Shown in pieces: positions 21,561 through 31,295 of a DNA stretch of 64,000 nt. The notes beneath the pieces are model-generated. The model saw nothing but the letters and a program-made list of their open reading frames with translations. It was not told the origin of the DNA and did no database searches. Location of the stretch: assembly GCA_001695595.3 (NCBI GenBank), contig MBPM02000039.1, positions 434,001 to 498,000 on the forward strand. Direction: 5' to 3'. Source of the DNA: Plasmopara viticola. Its lineage: Eukaryota; Oomycota; Peronosporomycetes; Peronosporales; Peronosporaceae. The first letter of the stretch is position 1; each line of letters starts with the position of its first letter. A program made the position numbers and the translations under genes.

Positions 21561-22905
21561 AAGGTAGTATTGTCAAACCCACAACATAGAGCAGAGCTTT
21601 CACTTTTCGTATATCAAGCAGCGCTTTCAGTTCTACTGCCAGTTTTATTTCAGCTCGATCATTGCGGGAGACAAAATATTGCTGGCGTCGATTTCCTTCC
21701 ATATGCTTTTTCGGCCCACGTCGTCATGCTCTTGCATTTGTTTTATCCAGCTTTAGGATTTCAGTTTTCTCGAAGGTAATCTTTAAAAGTAAAAGCATTT
21801 TACCGATAGGGTCTTGCCAGCATTCAAAAACGACAAAAGCTCGACTTTATGCGATCAGCCCGTTTCGGCAGAGACTTATAAAAACTTGCAAGACCCTTTT
21901 TTAGCATTCGAGTGGTCTATTTTCCTGACGACGGACATAGAAGATCTTCAGAATTACAAGAAAAATCTTCGAGAAAAATTATCCTGTAGAGCCGGCAATA
22001 ATTCGATCTGGCCCTTTGTCTGCGAGATGGGTCCTCACAGGACCGCGATCTTACTTTAGAGATCATTGTGATGCCGTACATGTACATAATAATCAAATTG
22101 AGCTCATTTTGCATTGAATGTTGGGTATTTTTAGCTTTTAGCGCGGTAAGTGGCCTCTAATGAGTCAAATCCTTTAGCCACTTATTCCATTAAGCCTAGC
22201 TAGTGCCTACGATGTATATTGCTCGTTGTACTTTATTCTGTAAACTAGTTTCACTAGATACATTACAGTGGCTAGGTGAGATGTTATTAAACAAGCGTCA
22301 ATAATGGCGATGGTCCATTACAATATTTTTTGGCATCGCGGGCGCCAAAGGCGCTAAATGTGTGTAGATAACATCGTGGTGACACAAAGACACCAATTGC
22401 GGGCAACAAGTCTTTTTAAAAGAGGGACATTTTTTTGCAAGACACAATGGGTAAAAATGATAGACAGATCTATCAAGAGCAAATAGCGCAGCTTTAGCCA
22501 GAGGAGAGTGGGAACAAAATACATCATCGAGCTTTGGGTGTCACCAGCGATTCCGTGGCTCTCACGGAGACCTTATTACATACATTATCGACAATTCAAC
22601 TGGGCGTTATGTGACGGCAAATTTGCTCTGGTTGATGGCACTGCCATAGAGAGTCACTGAAATTTAGAGCACCCGAAGCTGCTTATTTATTGGCTAAGTT
22701 GAAGCCAAGGATGTGTAAAAGGTGCTAATTCTATGTCGAAATCCCTTCAGTGTATACGAATACATCCTCCATTTTGGACGAAGGTATTTTGACTTAGCTA
22801 GGCTCAGAGATTCCAAATGATCCTAACCATGCGGTGCATTCTTATTTGAGAAAAACATTGATGTGGTGTCCTGGTAAAGTTTTGACAGTTGAAGGATGAA
22901 GACAC
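21561..22905 (+). repeat. LINE C-terminal block and inverted Q, direct repeat of 0.55-1.29 kb
   Basis: Plus-strand copy of the LINE C-terminal region: TTTATTTCAGCTCGATCATTG (21649-21669), then the peptide-like segment MPAFKNDKSSTLCD...YKNLQDPFLAFEW at 21814-21920 in broken frames. From 22140 it matches 553-1290 closely (GCGCGGTAAGTGGCCTCTAA shared exactly). The zinc-binding part of the LINE is absent, so this copy is 5' truncated. Confidence 0.6.
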
Positions 22906-23632
22906 GCGACTGGTAAACCCTTATCACATAAATTATTGACAATACGACTGGTCGTCATGTAACGGTGGGCTTGATCTAGCTGAACACACACCCTACCAGA
23001 GATGTTAGAGTTGTTGGACTTCGAAAAAACAGAATTTACTGAGGTTTTGGCTGAGTTGAAGCCGAGGATTTGTTCAAAGGTCCTGGCACGCGACAGTTAC
23101 ATTCACACAAATTTGCATACTAAGGTAGGTCAAGGACTTAATATAGTCACTGCTTGTTTAATGCAGGGCATAAGCAGAATACACGTGCACAACAGACTGC
23201 ACTTTCGAGACCAATCTACTAGATGGTTAAATACTTATAAACCAGTCAGAAAAATGCAATTGTTGTAAATTAATATTTGATATGCTTCCTAAAGCCAGAT
23301 CTATGCAAGGTGCTGTACAATATTGCTTCACTTACGTAGATTTATCGAATGATGAAACGGTATATTATATCCCAGTTAGGCGAATGACAAAGGTCAATGG
23401 TGTGATGATAATATTACAATGTAAACTAGCCAACATATAATGGGTACACTGTAAGATTCTCACTTTTCGGGTTTGAGCGCTTATTCTGTTATACGGAACA
23501 TCAGGTAACCTCCTTGGGCGTCTGATTGGCTTCTGATTGGCTTCTGATTGTGTGCAGTGCCCGTATCATGAAAAATAGTCTAGATCTAAAGAACATCGTC
23601 TTCACCGACAAATACCACTTCTAGCTATATAC
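22906..23632 (+). repeat. Inverted Q and P blocks
   Basis: Contains ATTATTGACAATACGACTGGTCG (22933 on) and GTTTTGGCTGAGTTGAAGCCGAGG (block Q reversed), then GCAAGGTGCTGTACAATATTGCTTCACTTACGTAG and AGGCGAATGACAAAGGTCAATGG (block P reversed). The 88-codon ORF at 23002-23268 matches a broken frame in the 42-kb copy and is not supported as a gene. Confidence 0.55.
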
Positions 23633-23644
23633 CTCCAACCACAT

Positions 23645-23968
23645 TTTGTATAGTATTACGTTATCGCGTTGCCAAGTTATGCACGTGCTAGGCTCAGTCT
23701 GGCTAGTCCACAGCATAGAGTGGTGTCCGCATACGTCGGGTCTCGTTCGGCGGGCAGTGTAGCCAGCACCGAGGTCGTGAGGGTCTTCCATTATTTTGTT
23801 TAGCTCTGACTTGGTAAGAGCCCAGGTGGCGCCCTGGTGCTGGGGACCGTCGCGTCGAGGGTGAGACTCGTTAGAGACCTGCAGATGCCCGAGAGCACCC
23901 GCCCAAAGCGCGCGAGCATTTAGCCCCCGCGCTTGGAAGGAGGGCGTCACCCCAACCTTTTTCCTGAT
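23645..23968 (-). mobile_element. SINE-like element, 12-bp target duplication
   Basis: Minus-strand copy with the tail at the left (TTTGTATAGTATTACG) and the head at the right. It is flanked by CTCCAACCACAT at 23633-23644 and 23969-23980. The internal sequence is as in the other copies, including the 3' part shared with the LINE at 28.5 kb. The tail is short and imperfect, which suggests greater age. Confidence 0.88.
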
Positions 23969-24060
23969 CTCCAACCACATATACCTCCTAAATAGAATTT
24001 GATATCACTATCCTGATCTCCAACCACATATACCTCCTAAATAGAATTTGATATCACTAT
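23963..24060. repeat. 49-bp tandem duplication
   Basis: Two identical adjacent units (23963-24011, 24012-24060) beginning CCTGATCTCCAACCACATAT. Both start with the terminal bases of the adjacent SINE head, so the duplication is later than the SINE insertion. Confidence 0.92.
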
Positions 24061-24814
24061 TCGGGGACATACACAAATAGATATTAGATGGCTGTAAATT
24101 TTCGGTATGCAATCGCAATCTGAACTGCCGTTGCACTGATTTTAGCGCGGCAACCAAGATTTTTGCCGAAATCAGCTGAGAGAACTCGCATTAGACCTAT
24201 TTCTTTTGTCAGCGAGCGCTCCCTGTAAATTTGAAGCCGGATACTTGCAAGCTGTATATGGTAAGCAAACTGCTCATCTAAACGAATTTTTCTGCGTGCG
24301 TCAAATTGTCTACTACTTCGCGAACGGCCTGCATAGAGTCAACAGTATCCGATTCTTTAATGTCTTTTAAGCCGTTTAATCTGGAACAAGGGAGCTGTAA
24401 GAGATCAAGTTGCGTGCAAAGTATGCGAGTTGAAATTTGTGTGTCTACGAAATAGGAGTACAATCTTGCATTTTGAGGGTAGGCGGATACAACATCATTA
24501 GTTTTAACAACTTTCAGCAGCCAATTAGAGAGGGATAACCTAGAATTTTATAAAGCGAAAAGTTTTTTCTTCTACATAACAATCGAGTTTGCGACTTTCT
24601 ACATAATAAATGGCGCTCCGAAGAATGAAGCTTATTGAAAAAAAATATATATATATAATCACAAAATCGGAAATGTATGAGCGTTAGCAAGGGGACGAGT
24701 TGAAACTGATTTTATGATCGCTGTTACACAACATGGGCTAGCATAATCTTCGTTGGAACATGACCACATAATATACCATACCACCCATGGCATCGTAAAG
24801 TGACAGGTAATATT
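24061..24814 (+). repeat. Block S and 3' flank of the intact GIP gene
   Basis: Block S lies at about 24090-24480 (TATGCAATCGCAATCTGAACTGCCG, TGCGTCAAATTGTCTACTACTTCGCGAACGGCC). The remainder is the 3' flank of the minus-strand gene. It holds an A run followed by an AT dinucleotide tract near 24640-24657. No terminator or polyadenylation signal stands out. Confidence 0.45.
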
Positions 24815-25567
24815 CTACTGTAGCTGCGATCGAATCCAAGAAACCTCAGCCGATACGCGTTTGTACACCGATATGTCACCATCTTTGCCCTCTTGAGCAT
24901 AAGAAGCCAAACCCACTACCATGTCTTCACCAACATTTGGCTTATCCTTTAAAATCAAGGGGCCTCCAATGTCATTCGTATTGAGACCCTTGCCTTTCAC
25001 ACCACCAGCACACAAATACTGACGATCAATAAAAGAAAAACCCGTTGCGTCGCGGCAGGCTCCGTTTTCGATAACTGGTAGAACTACACTATGCAGGTTC
25101 GATAATCCGGCATGGTCCATCTGTTTAGTACCACCCCATCCTAATGCAGTCGTCGAATCTCCTGTCTTGACCGTACGAGAAGAGTCGTTTGTGGTAGGCA
25201 GCTTTACTGGAGAAAAGCGGCTTTTTTCCTCAAGCTTCAATACAGCAAGATCGTAGGTGTAATCTTGAGCGAGATATTTTGGGTGCTTTCGCGTCTCTAC
25301 GATCTTTAACACATCGGCATTGCTCGTATTACTATATGACTGCGCGCCCACGGTCACGTGAGTGGGATTTTGACCAGTGCATGATGCAAGAGTGAGAACA
25401 TGCCGCGAGTCGATTAGAACCGCACCACAAACAGGGTCACCACCTTTGGAGAAGCTCAAATACGACGTGTAGCTGTTCTTGCCAGAGGATACTTCCTCTC
25501 CACCAAAAATGGCAGAGACTGACCCGATTGCCAGCGACCCGAGGACAGCATTCGCGATGATCTTCAT
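24815..25567 (-). CDS. Secreted glucanase inhibitor protein-like (inactive trypsin-fold, S1 family)
   Basis: Single uninterrupted frame of 250 residues. Residues 1-19 form a signal peptide ending SVSA, and the mature chain would start IFGGEE, like the IVGG start of active trypsins. The S1 fold is clear: VLTLASC (57-63), YDLAVLKLE (105-113), TALGWGG (140-146), LCAGG (185-189), NDIGGP (198-203), SWIRSQLQ at the end. The catalytic His is Ser62 and the catalytic Ser is Ile200; the Asp (106) is kept. Cys47-Cys63 and Cys171-Cys186 match two conserved disulfides, and the 191-220 pair is absent. It cannot be a classical serine protease. In Phytophthora such homologues, GIPs, are secreted into the plant apoplast and bind host endo-beta-1,3-glucanases; that role here is inferred from family likeness, not shown. 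It is the only unbroken copy of seven and the only one on the minus strand. It has its own conserved upstream block. Confidence 0.92.
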   Translation of the reverse strand: MKIIANAVLGSLAIGSVSAIFGGEEVSSGKNSYTSYLSFSKGGDPVCGAVLIDSRHVLTLASCTGQNPTHVTVGAQSYSNTSNADVLKIVETRKHPKYLAQDYTYDLAVLKLEEKSRFSPVKLPTTNDSSRTVKTGDSTTALGWGGTKQMDHAGLSNLHSVVLPVIENGACRDATGFSFIDRQYLCAGGVKGKGLNTNDIGGPLILKDKPNVGEDMVVGLASYAQEGKDGDISVYKRVSAEVSWIRSQLQ

Positions 25568-25770
25568 GGTGGAGAGTGTTTCGAGGTGAAGCGTGAAGAT
25601 GAAAGTAAATTCAGGAATAAAGGATTATTGACACGTTAGCTTGTAAAACCGGATGATAAAGAGAGGAGACGCCTGCCAGCCTCCTTCGAATCCTAGAACT
25701 TTAGCGTGGGTTCACGAGTCGTAATCACTTTGATCATAAAAAGGGCCACCACAAGCCCTAAGCTTACTTT
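25568..25770 (-). promoter_or_regulatory. Upstream region of the intact GIP-like gene
   Basis: On the minus strand this contains CTTTATTCCTGAATTTACTTTC at 25601-25623, about 35-55 nt before the ATG. It resembles an oomycete initiator followed by the flanking promoter region. Further upstream are GACTCGTGAACCCACGC and GCCCTTTTTATG (about 25735-25748), shared by the pseudogene copies. The spacing of the latter is too far for a TATA box. Confidence 0.5.
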
Positions 25771-26026
25771 ATTGTGTCGTGCTTGTGGCGTCGGCGGCAC
25801 CTAATTAAGTGCTTGTCAAAGATGCCACGCCAAGATCCATGGTCTCGGAAATCAACACTAGCTACTTCTTAAATAGCTTTCAAGAATATTACTTACTTGA
25901 AGCTGATATTAAAGCGAAAACGGATGCTAGTACTCTGAGATTGCATCACATACTTTAGCACACTGCAACCCCTATTGCATACAGTCGAGTTCGCGATGTT
26001 AAAGGATCATGTAGGAAGTACTACAT
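25771..26026 (-). repeat. Distal GIP upstream flank
   Basis: The minus strand here contains the AGCTAGTGTTGATTTCCGAGACCATGG and GTGCCGCCGACGC stretch found upstream of the copies at 20.2, 27.65 and 44.1 kb. It is part of the duplicated unit. No gene is seen. Confidence 0.45.
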
Positions 26027-26355
26027 TGTATTGTATTGTATTGTATTACGTTATCGCGTTGCCAAGTTATGCACGTGCTAGGCTCTATGGCTAGTCCACG
26101 GCATAGAGTGGTGTCCGCATACGTCGGGTCTCGTTCGGCGGGCAGTGCAGCCAGCACCGAGGCCGTGAGGGTCTTCCATTATTTTGTGTAGTTCTGACTT
26201 GGTAAGAGCCCAGGTGGCGCCCTGATGCTGGAGACCGTCGCGTCGAGGGTGAGACTCGTTAGAGACCTGCAGATGCCCGAGAGCACCTGCCCGAAGCGCG
26301 CGAGCATTTAGCCCCCGCGCTTGGAAGGAGGGCGTCACCCCAACCTATTCCGAAA
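26027..26355 (-). mobile_element. SINE-like element, 14-bp target duplication
   Basis: Flanked by AGGAAGTACTACAT at 26013-26026 and 26356-26369, an exact 14-bp target-site duplication. The tail of TGTAT units is at the left and the head at the right (CCCCAACCTATTCCGAAA). It lies in the distal upstream flank of the intact GIP gene, about 450 bp from its start. The 86-codon ORF on it is a shadow, seen identically in the 45.9-kb copy. Confidence 0.93.
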
Positions 26356-26369
26356 AGGAAGTACTACAT

Positions 26370-27651
26370 CCGTTCTCTAATTCTATAACCCTCGACGGGT
26401 GTCAGAGATGGGTCCACAGTCGGGATTTCGGTCACTTTGGATTCCATGACATGCAAAGCGCCTTAATAGCGATAAGATGTGTGCAGGGTCACCTTTTCTT
26501 GTCAGCCTCTTGAAGAAAGCTTTTTTTACGTTACGGTCTGGATCTATTAAGGAATGACCCCGATCCGAACACGGCGCGTGCTTTCCACACCTCGAGAATG
26601 TCCATAATGTTCAAAACCCTGCAGGATGATTGTTAAAGAGTTAGCACTAATCTAATCCTGAACATAGCCTTTGCGAAATTATTTCTCATAGGTACTGTAA
26701 AGCATTGCAAGGCTGTACAATTACACTAATGAAACCAAGCTTATCGTGCGTGGGGACGAAAGAATACATTTAGGCAATACCTGGGATCACCTTTTTACCT
26801 TCTAAAATGGGATGACTAGCCACTTTACTGCACGTACTGCACATACATCTGTAAATTGAACACGATGCATATCGTAGGCACTACGTAAGGTAACTCTCGT
26901 AAATAAATATGTGGGAAGCGTTATAAAGAACAACTACCAGCCACTTACCGCGCAAACGTTTTTTGGTTCGTGACGCGTTCGATTATATCAGATCGACCGA
27001 GTCTGTCGCGGTACGAGTGTCACTTTCTTACAAAAATACTATAGTATTGTTAAAAGAAACCTCCAAAAGTGTTATACCCATTTTAAATGCATCTACCCCT
27101 GGCCCCAATGAGTCGTTTTTATACTGCTTTGTACAGCATGCTGGTTCTACGACGTATTTTGAGATCGTATCCAATAATTCGTGATGCAATCGGTGCGCCT
27201 TTTTTCCGGTATGTACTCTTCTTTGACAAAATAACCACAGAAACTGAGCAAGCGGATGTAGCGCTTATGGTTAAAAACATGACGAGCTCGACTGCACGCA
27301 ACAGGCGTAGAAGTATGTGATTCAATCTCCGAGTGCGAGCTACCGTATTCGATTTTATAGCAGGCTTTTGAAAGCGTCCTAAAATCAGCAAGTGTTATTT
27401 CATGAGACCAAGAATCTTGACGTGGCATCTTTGACAAAAACTTAGGTAGGTGCCGCCGACGCAACAAGCCACGCTTCCAACGACACATCAAAGTAAGATA
27501 AGTATCTGTGGCCGCCCTTTTTATAAGAAAAATAGCTCATACTCGTGAACTCACCTCCAAGTTCTAGGATTTGAAGAGGCGTCCATCAAGATCATAAATA
27601 TAATCTCTAAATCACGCATCACTTTTAAACACGACGCTGCTTATCTCAATA
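26370..27651. repeat. Duplicated flanks between two GIP copies
   Basis: Several known blocks: TCTGTCGCGGTACGAGTGTC and GCATCTACCC (27000-27110), inverted relative to 7.2 and 18.5 kb and direct relative to 43.43-43.6 kb; then from 27320 the GIP upstream flank (CTCCGAGTGCGAGCTACCG, GGCCGCCCTTTTTATAAG, GTGAACTCACCTCCAAGTTC). The region at 26380-26760 is similar to 19400-19700 in inverted orientation. ORFs of 73-114 codons overlap on both strands and are not conserved. Confidence 0.45.
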
Positions 27652-28324
27652 ATAAAGGCAATCGCGACCGCTGTCCTCGGGTCGCTCGCAATGGGGTCGG
27701 TCTCTGCCATTCTTGGTGGAAAGATTGTTTCTCCACGCGAGAGCAACTACACGTCGTATTTGAGCCTCTCCAAAGGTGGTGACCTTGTGTGTGGTGCGGC
27801 TCTGATCGACTCATGGCACGTCCTCACTCCTGCATCGTACACTCGTCAGGAGCCCACTCATGTGACTGTGGGTGCGCAGACTTTTGTAAATACGAGCAAT
27901 GATGATGTGTTGGAAATCGTAGAGTTTATCCGAAATACTAAATCTCACCTACGACTTACACTGGATAAAAAAGCAGCTTCTATCCAATTAAGCTGCCAGC
28001 TCTTCCCCTTTTATGATATATTGTAGGAGCTGCATAGTGTCGAGCTACCAGTACTCGAAAACGGAGCGAGCCGCCAAGCGACAGGTTTATTCTTTATCAA
28101 TCATCAGTATTTGAGCAACGGTGGTCCTAAAGACATAGGTCTCAATTATTTTGTTCTGGGAGGTCCCCTGGTCTTAAAGAAGAAGCCGAGTGTAGGTGAA
28201 GACATGGTGGTGGGGGTACCTTCTTTTGCTCAATCTGGCCATGACGGTGAAAAATCGGTTCTGGTGAGATATCGGTGTACGCTCGCGTGTCCGCTGAGCC
28301 TCATTGGATTTAATCGCATTATAG
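27652..28324 (+). pseudogene. GIP-like trypsin-fold pseudogene, copy 5
   Basis: The start codon is ATA. It has SVSAILGG, SYLSLSKGGDLVCGAALID, VLTPASY (both the His position and the following Cys are changed), HVTVGAQTF and DVLEIVE. A deletion and frameshift follow, removing most of the middle (the TALGWGG region). It resumes with LHSVELPVLENGA, QYLSNG, FVLGGP (Leu at the Ser position), NVGED-type residues and a scrambled end with TAG at 28322-28324. The 111- and 82-codon ORFs are its pieces. Confidence 0.85.
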
Positions 28325-28502
28325 TAATACCTAAGTTTCCATATAACAGTGTGGTGTGAATATTTCGATCATGTTACGACGATTATTAGTGAGACTATGC
28401 TGGGCTATCTATTGTCAAATCTAACTCAACGAAACAACATTCGTGCACTTGTCTTATATTGTCCCCATTCCTACGCTGTTATCTTTTTGTAATTACAAGA
28501 AT

Positions 28503-28927
28503 GCAAGACTCTACGACCTCTGTGATGAGCGGCCGCTGAGACTACGACTGACACAAGCTCGCTGGCGCCTGTTTGGCCGTGTACTTCGCCGCTATCCCGA
28601 CATTCCAGCTGACCTCCAGATGCGTGCCTATTTCTTCTCCACCGCAGCAAAATGGCGCGGACGTCCCCGCACCACGCTCCCCTCGACACTCGACCACAAT
28701 CTTGTTTCCCGTGGCTCCGGCTTTCGACTCCGGACAGCACAAGACCTCGAAGTGGTACGTACCCTTGCACAAGACCGAAAGAAATGGAAGACCCATACGA
28801 CCTCGGTGCTGGATGCACTGCCCGCCGAACGAGACTCGACGTATGCGGACACCACTCTATGCCGTGGACTAGCCAGACTGAGCCTAGCACGTGCATACCT
28901 TGGCAACGCGATAACGTAATACATTAC
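28503..28927 (+). mobile_element. 5'-truncated LINE (C-terminus of ORF2 and 3' end)
   Basis: Bounded by ATTACAAGAAT at 28492-28502 and 28928-28938, an 11-bp target-site duplication. It contains an open frame typical of the region after the reverse transcriptase in non-LTR elements: RWRLFGRVLRRYPDIP, a tract with WRGRPRTTLP, then DLEVVRTLAQDRKKW, ending at TAA just before the ACATT tail. The frame is intact across the retained ~135 codons, so the insertion is fairly young. About 140 bp at its 3' end are shared with the SINE-like elements. The 158-codon ORF at 28443-28919 starts in flanking DNA and is this fragment. Confidence 0.88.
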
Positions 28928-29119
28928 ATTACAAGAATTGTTATTGGGAGCGCCTATAGCTACACCTCCCCTGCCTACCCCTTTTTATGCTGACCAATCA
29001 AAGTACAGTTTCATATCTTCAGCCACCGCTTCGTCACAAATTTAGTATAAATTGACCACGACACAAAGTAGCTACGACCTGTGACAATGAATTCGCTGTT
29101 GGCAATGCCTTCTTCCTCT

Positions 29120-30879
29120 CTACTCCTTTGACTCAAGAGACCACACTCGTACAGTCCTATCGTCACTTGCACTTGCGACTACGTTTCCATAGATCGGATG
29201 GCGTACCACAACATTCACAACACTTGCGTAGCCATCCAACTCGACAGCAACTCTACCCCTCTTTCGTTGCCAAACGACCACTTTGCTATCTACATTCAAC
29301 AAGATCTCTCATCACTCCCACAAATTGCACCTCATGCTCAATAATCCTTTCGATACCTTCACTTCCAGAAGCAACCAGTTCACTCTGAGTACCAAGAAAA
29401 CATGGACGGAGAATGTATCGTTGTGCTCGAATGCCCTTGAAGGTAGCAGTAATGCGTCCGGTGGCAATTGTGACACACGCAACTTGCTCTTGCTTGATCA
29501 AATTCACAAGAAGAAATTTGCCACATGGAGAAATGGCAAGACACGACATAAAGTGTTCACTTTCCAGAAAGAGTTTGTCAGTTTTCTTGTCCATGTCGTA
29601 AACCCGCACTTCATGGTCGGAAACGAGCAAAAACACGTGGCTCTCAAGCGGATAAATGGCAAATTCCACGACGCGCCGTTCACCCCATTGATAAACGATC
29701 GAAGTGTCACTTTTTTTCTATCTCCAAACTGCAACATTAGATATAGGGTTTTGAAGGAGAAGCTCATTTATAAAAACGTACCCAGAAGACGAGCGATTTA
29801 TCGACACTGCCACTAACAAAGTGATCTGTCCACGGAAACCACTGCATTTTTGACACTTTTCCATTTGGATGAGTAAATTGTTGTTCGCATTGTCCAGTCT
29901 AGTACACCAGAAACAAACACCTGAAACACGACCCAATTTTGTCCATCCAAAAAGGGATCGAGAAGACTTACCGTTCGATTCCAGAGTTGAATCATGCTCG
30001 AGTGACTGCCACTTGAGAGCAAATATTGACTGTCAGACGACCAAGTGAGGCAATCCACTGGACCGTCGCCACTTGGCAAGACATAAAGCACCTTAATTTG
30101 GGCCTGTGAATTCGGACAACAATTTCGGATCGTTTCCAACCATTGAAGCTTGTATAGCACGACATATCCGTCTTTTAAGGCCGAAGTCAAGCCTTGGCCA
30201 TCGGGTGAAAACGCGAGTTCCCACACCATCCTTGTGGTTGAGCAACGTTTCTAAACAAGACGCGGTCACTTTTCCCGTCAGTAAAGGAAGAGCCACGGGC
30301 ACGTCGCCCTGTTGCACAAATTTCTAAACTTGGAAATCTAGGAAAAAAGCTGTCCGAATCAAAGATACCTTTTTTCTTCTTGCAACTCGTCGTTTGCCAC
30401 GGTCGCGCAGCGCGCTCTTGCATCTCCTTGGCATCTTTACAAAGTAACAAGAGAGCCAATTGCTTCACTTCCGTCTCATTGAGCTCATACGTCGCCAAAA
30501 TTTCGTCCTGGAAGGTCTTGAGGGCTTGTGCCAGTTGGTTTTAGAGAAGAAACTCAATTAACTTTCGCTGAAGTAACAATAAAGCGGCTTCACGAGTGGC
30601 AACTTTGGACTTCATGTGAATAGCTTGTGAGTTTGTCACAAATTGCAAAGTTGCATCCCATTGGCCACTGGCCACAAAATGTTGCAACTTTTCCATACCT
30701 TGCGATCGCAAATGGACGGATGCCTCCCGTTTCAAGGCAGCAGCAGTATCACGAAGGCCCAGATCATACCACCCACGAAGCAAAAGACGGGCCCCTTTAT
30801 TGCGCTTATCGTGACTCGCCGTCTCGTAGGGCGAATCATTGACAGACGGCGAGGAAGGAGCAACGCGCGATGGTTGCAT
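29120..30879 (-). pseudogene. WDR26/GID7-like gene (LisH, CTLH, WD40), broken
   Basis: On the minus strand from ATG 30879: a LisH motif (GARLLLRGWYDLGL), a CTLH region (MEKLQHFVASGQWDATLQFV, then ETEVKQLALLLLCKDAKEMQE), and WD repeats: VWELAFSPDG, DCLTWSSDSQYLLSSG, MQWFPWTDHFVSGSVDKSLVFW, FMSCLAISPCGKFLLV and a last blade ending ASASDDRTVRVW, stop at 29120. Such proteins are subunits of the CTLH/GID ubiquitin ligase. Introns can be read: 29290-29356 joins SGSE to DSKVVVW exactly; 29729-29781 and 29921-29971 have GT...AG ends; one near 30324-30368 is less sure. Lesions: TAA at 30541-30543 in the CTLH region, two bases missing at HKD/VWEL (about 30228), a shift plus TAG in 29782-29920, and one-base slippage in an A run near 29713. 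It is probably a recent pseudogene; assembly errors are the alternative. Confidence 0.8.
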
Positions 30880-30971
30880 CTTCTTCAACCTGATAATTAG
30901 GGTTGCGTACCCAACAGTTGATAAAATTTTGCAGGGTGGCAACAACCACTGTGAACACATCCGAGCCAAAC

Positions 30972-31295
30972 CTACCTTAATTCACCTGTTTTGCTCTTTT
31001 TGGTACGATTGAGTCTCACAGCAAAGCCATTCAATTTGGCAAAAGCCTTAACAGAGCTTTCCGCCGCTTCAAAAGACGGAAAAGTGGCTTTTTCGAGGTT
31101 CTTGCGTAATAACAAATAATCCGGGGAATTGGTTTGGCAGAAATATCTGCCGGCGCTTATAAATTTGTGAAAAAGCGGTGGCAAAAGATATAAAGCTGTA
31201 CTTTGACTGGTCAGCATATAGAGGGGGTGTAGCTCTAGGCAGGGGGGTGTTATTTTATAACTTTTCCGCCTATTAAATATAATGATTGGCTTCAT
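30972..31295 (-). CDS. FAR1-like DNA-binding domain fragment (uncertain)
   Basis: 107-codon minus-strand ORF. Its last 40 residues (FEAAESSVKAFAKLNGFAVRL then NRTKKSK) resemble the start of a FAR1/MULE-type DNA-binding domain (aromatic-Glu start, AFAK..GFAVR, basic stretch). The family's Cys/His zinc residues would lie further on and are not seen before the stop. The stretch AAGGTAGGT after GEL could be a splice donor. It lies just upstream of the WDR26-like gene in the same orientation. It may be a MULE transposon relic or a 5' exon of something lost. The first 65 residues look non-coding. Confidence 0.3.
   Translation of the reverse strand: MKPIIIFNRRKSYKITPPCLELHPLYMLTSQSTALYLLPPLFHKFISAGRYFCQTNSPDYLLLRKNLEKATFPSFEAAESSVKAFAKLNGFAVRLNRTKKSKTGELR

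Noticed and set aside
28443..28919. 158-codon ORF as a host gene
   Set aside because: It begins in flanking DNA before the target-site duplication; the conserved part is the LINE C-terminus.
29283..29816. 177-codon plus-strand ORF
   Set aside because: It is antisense to the WD40 exons, which have clear WD motifs and intron borders on the minus strand.
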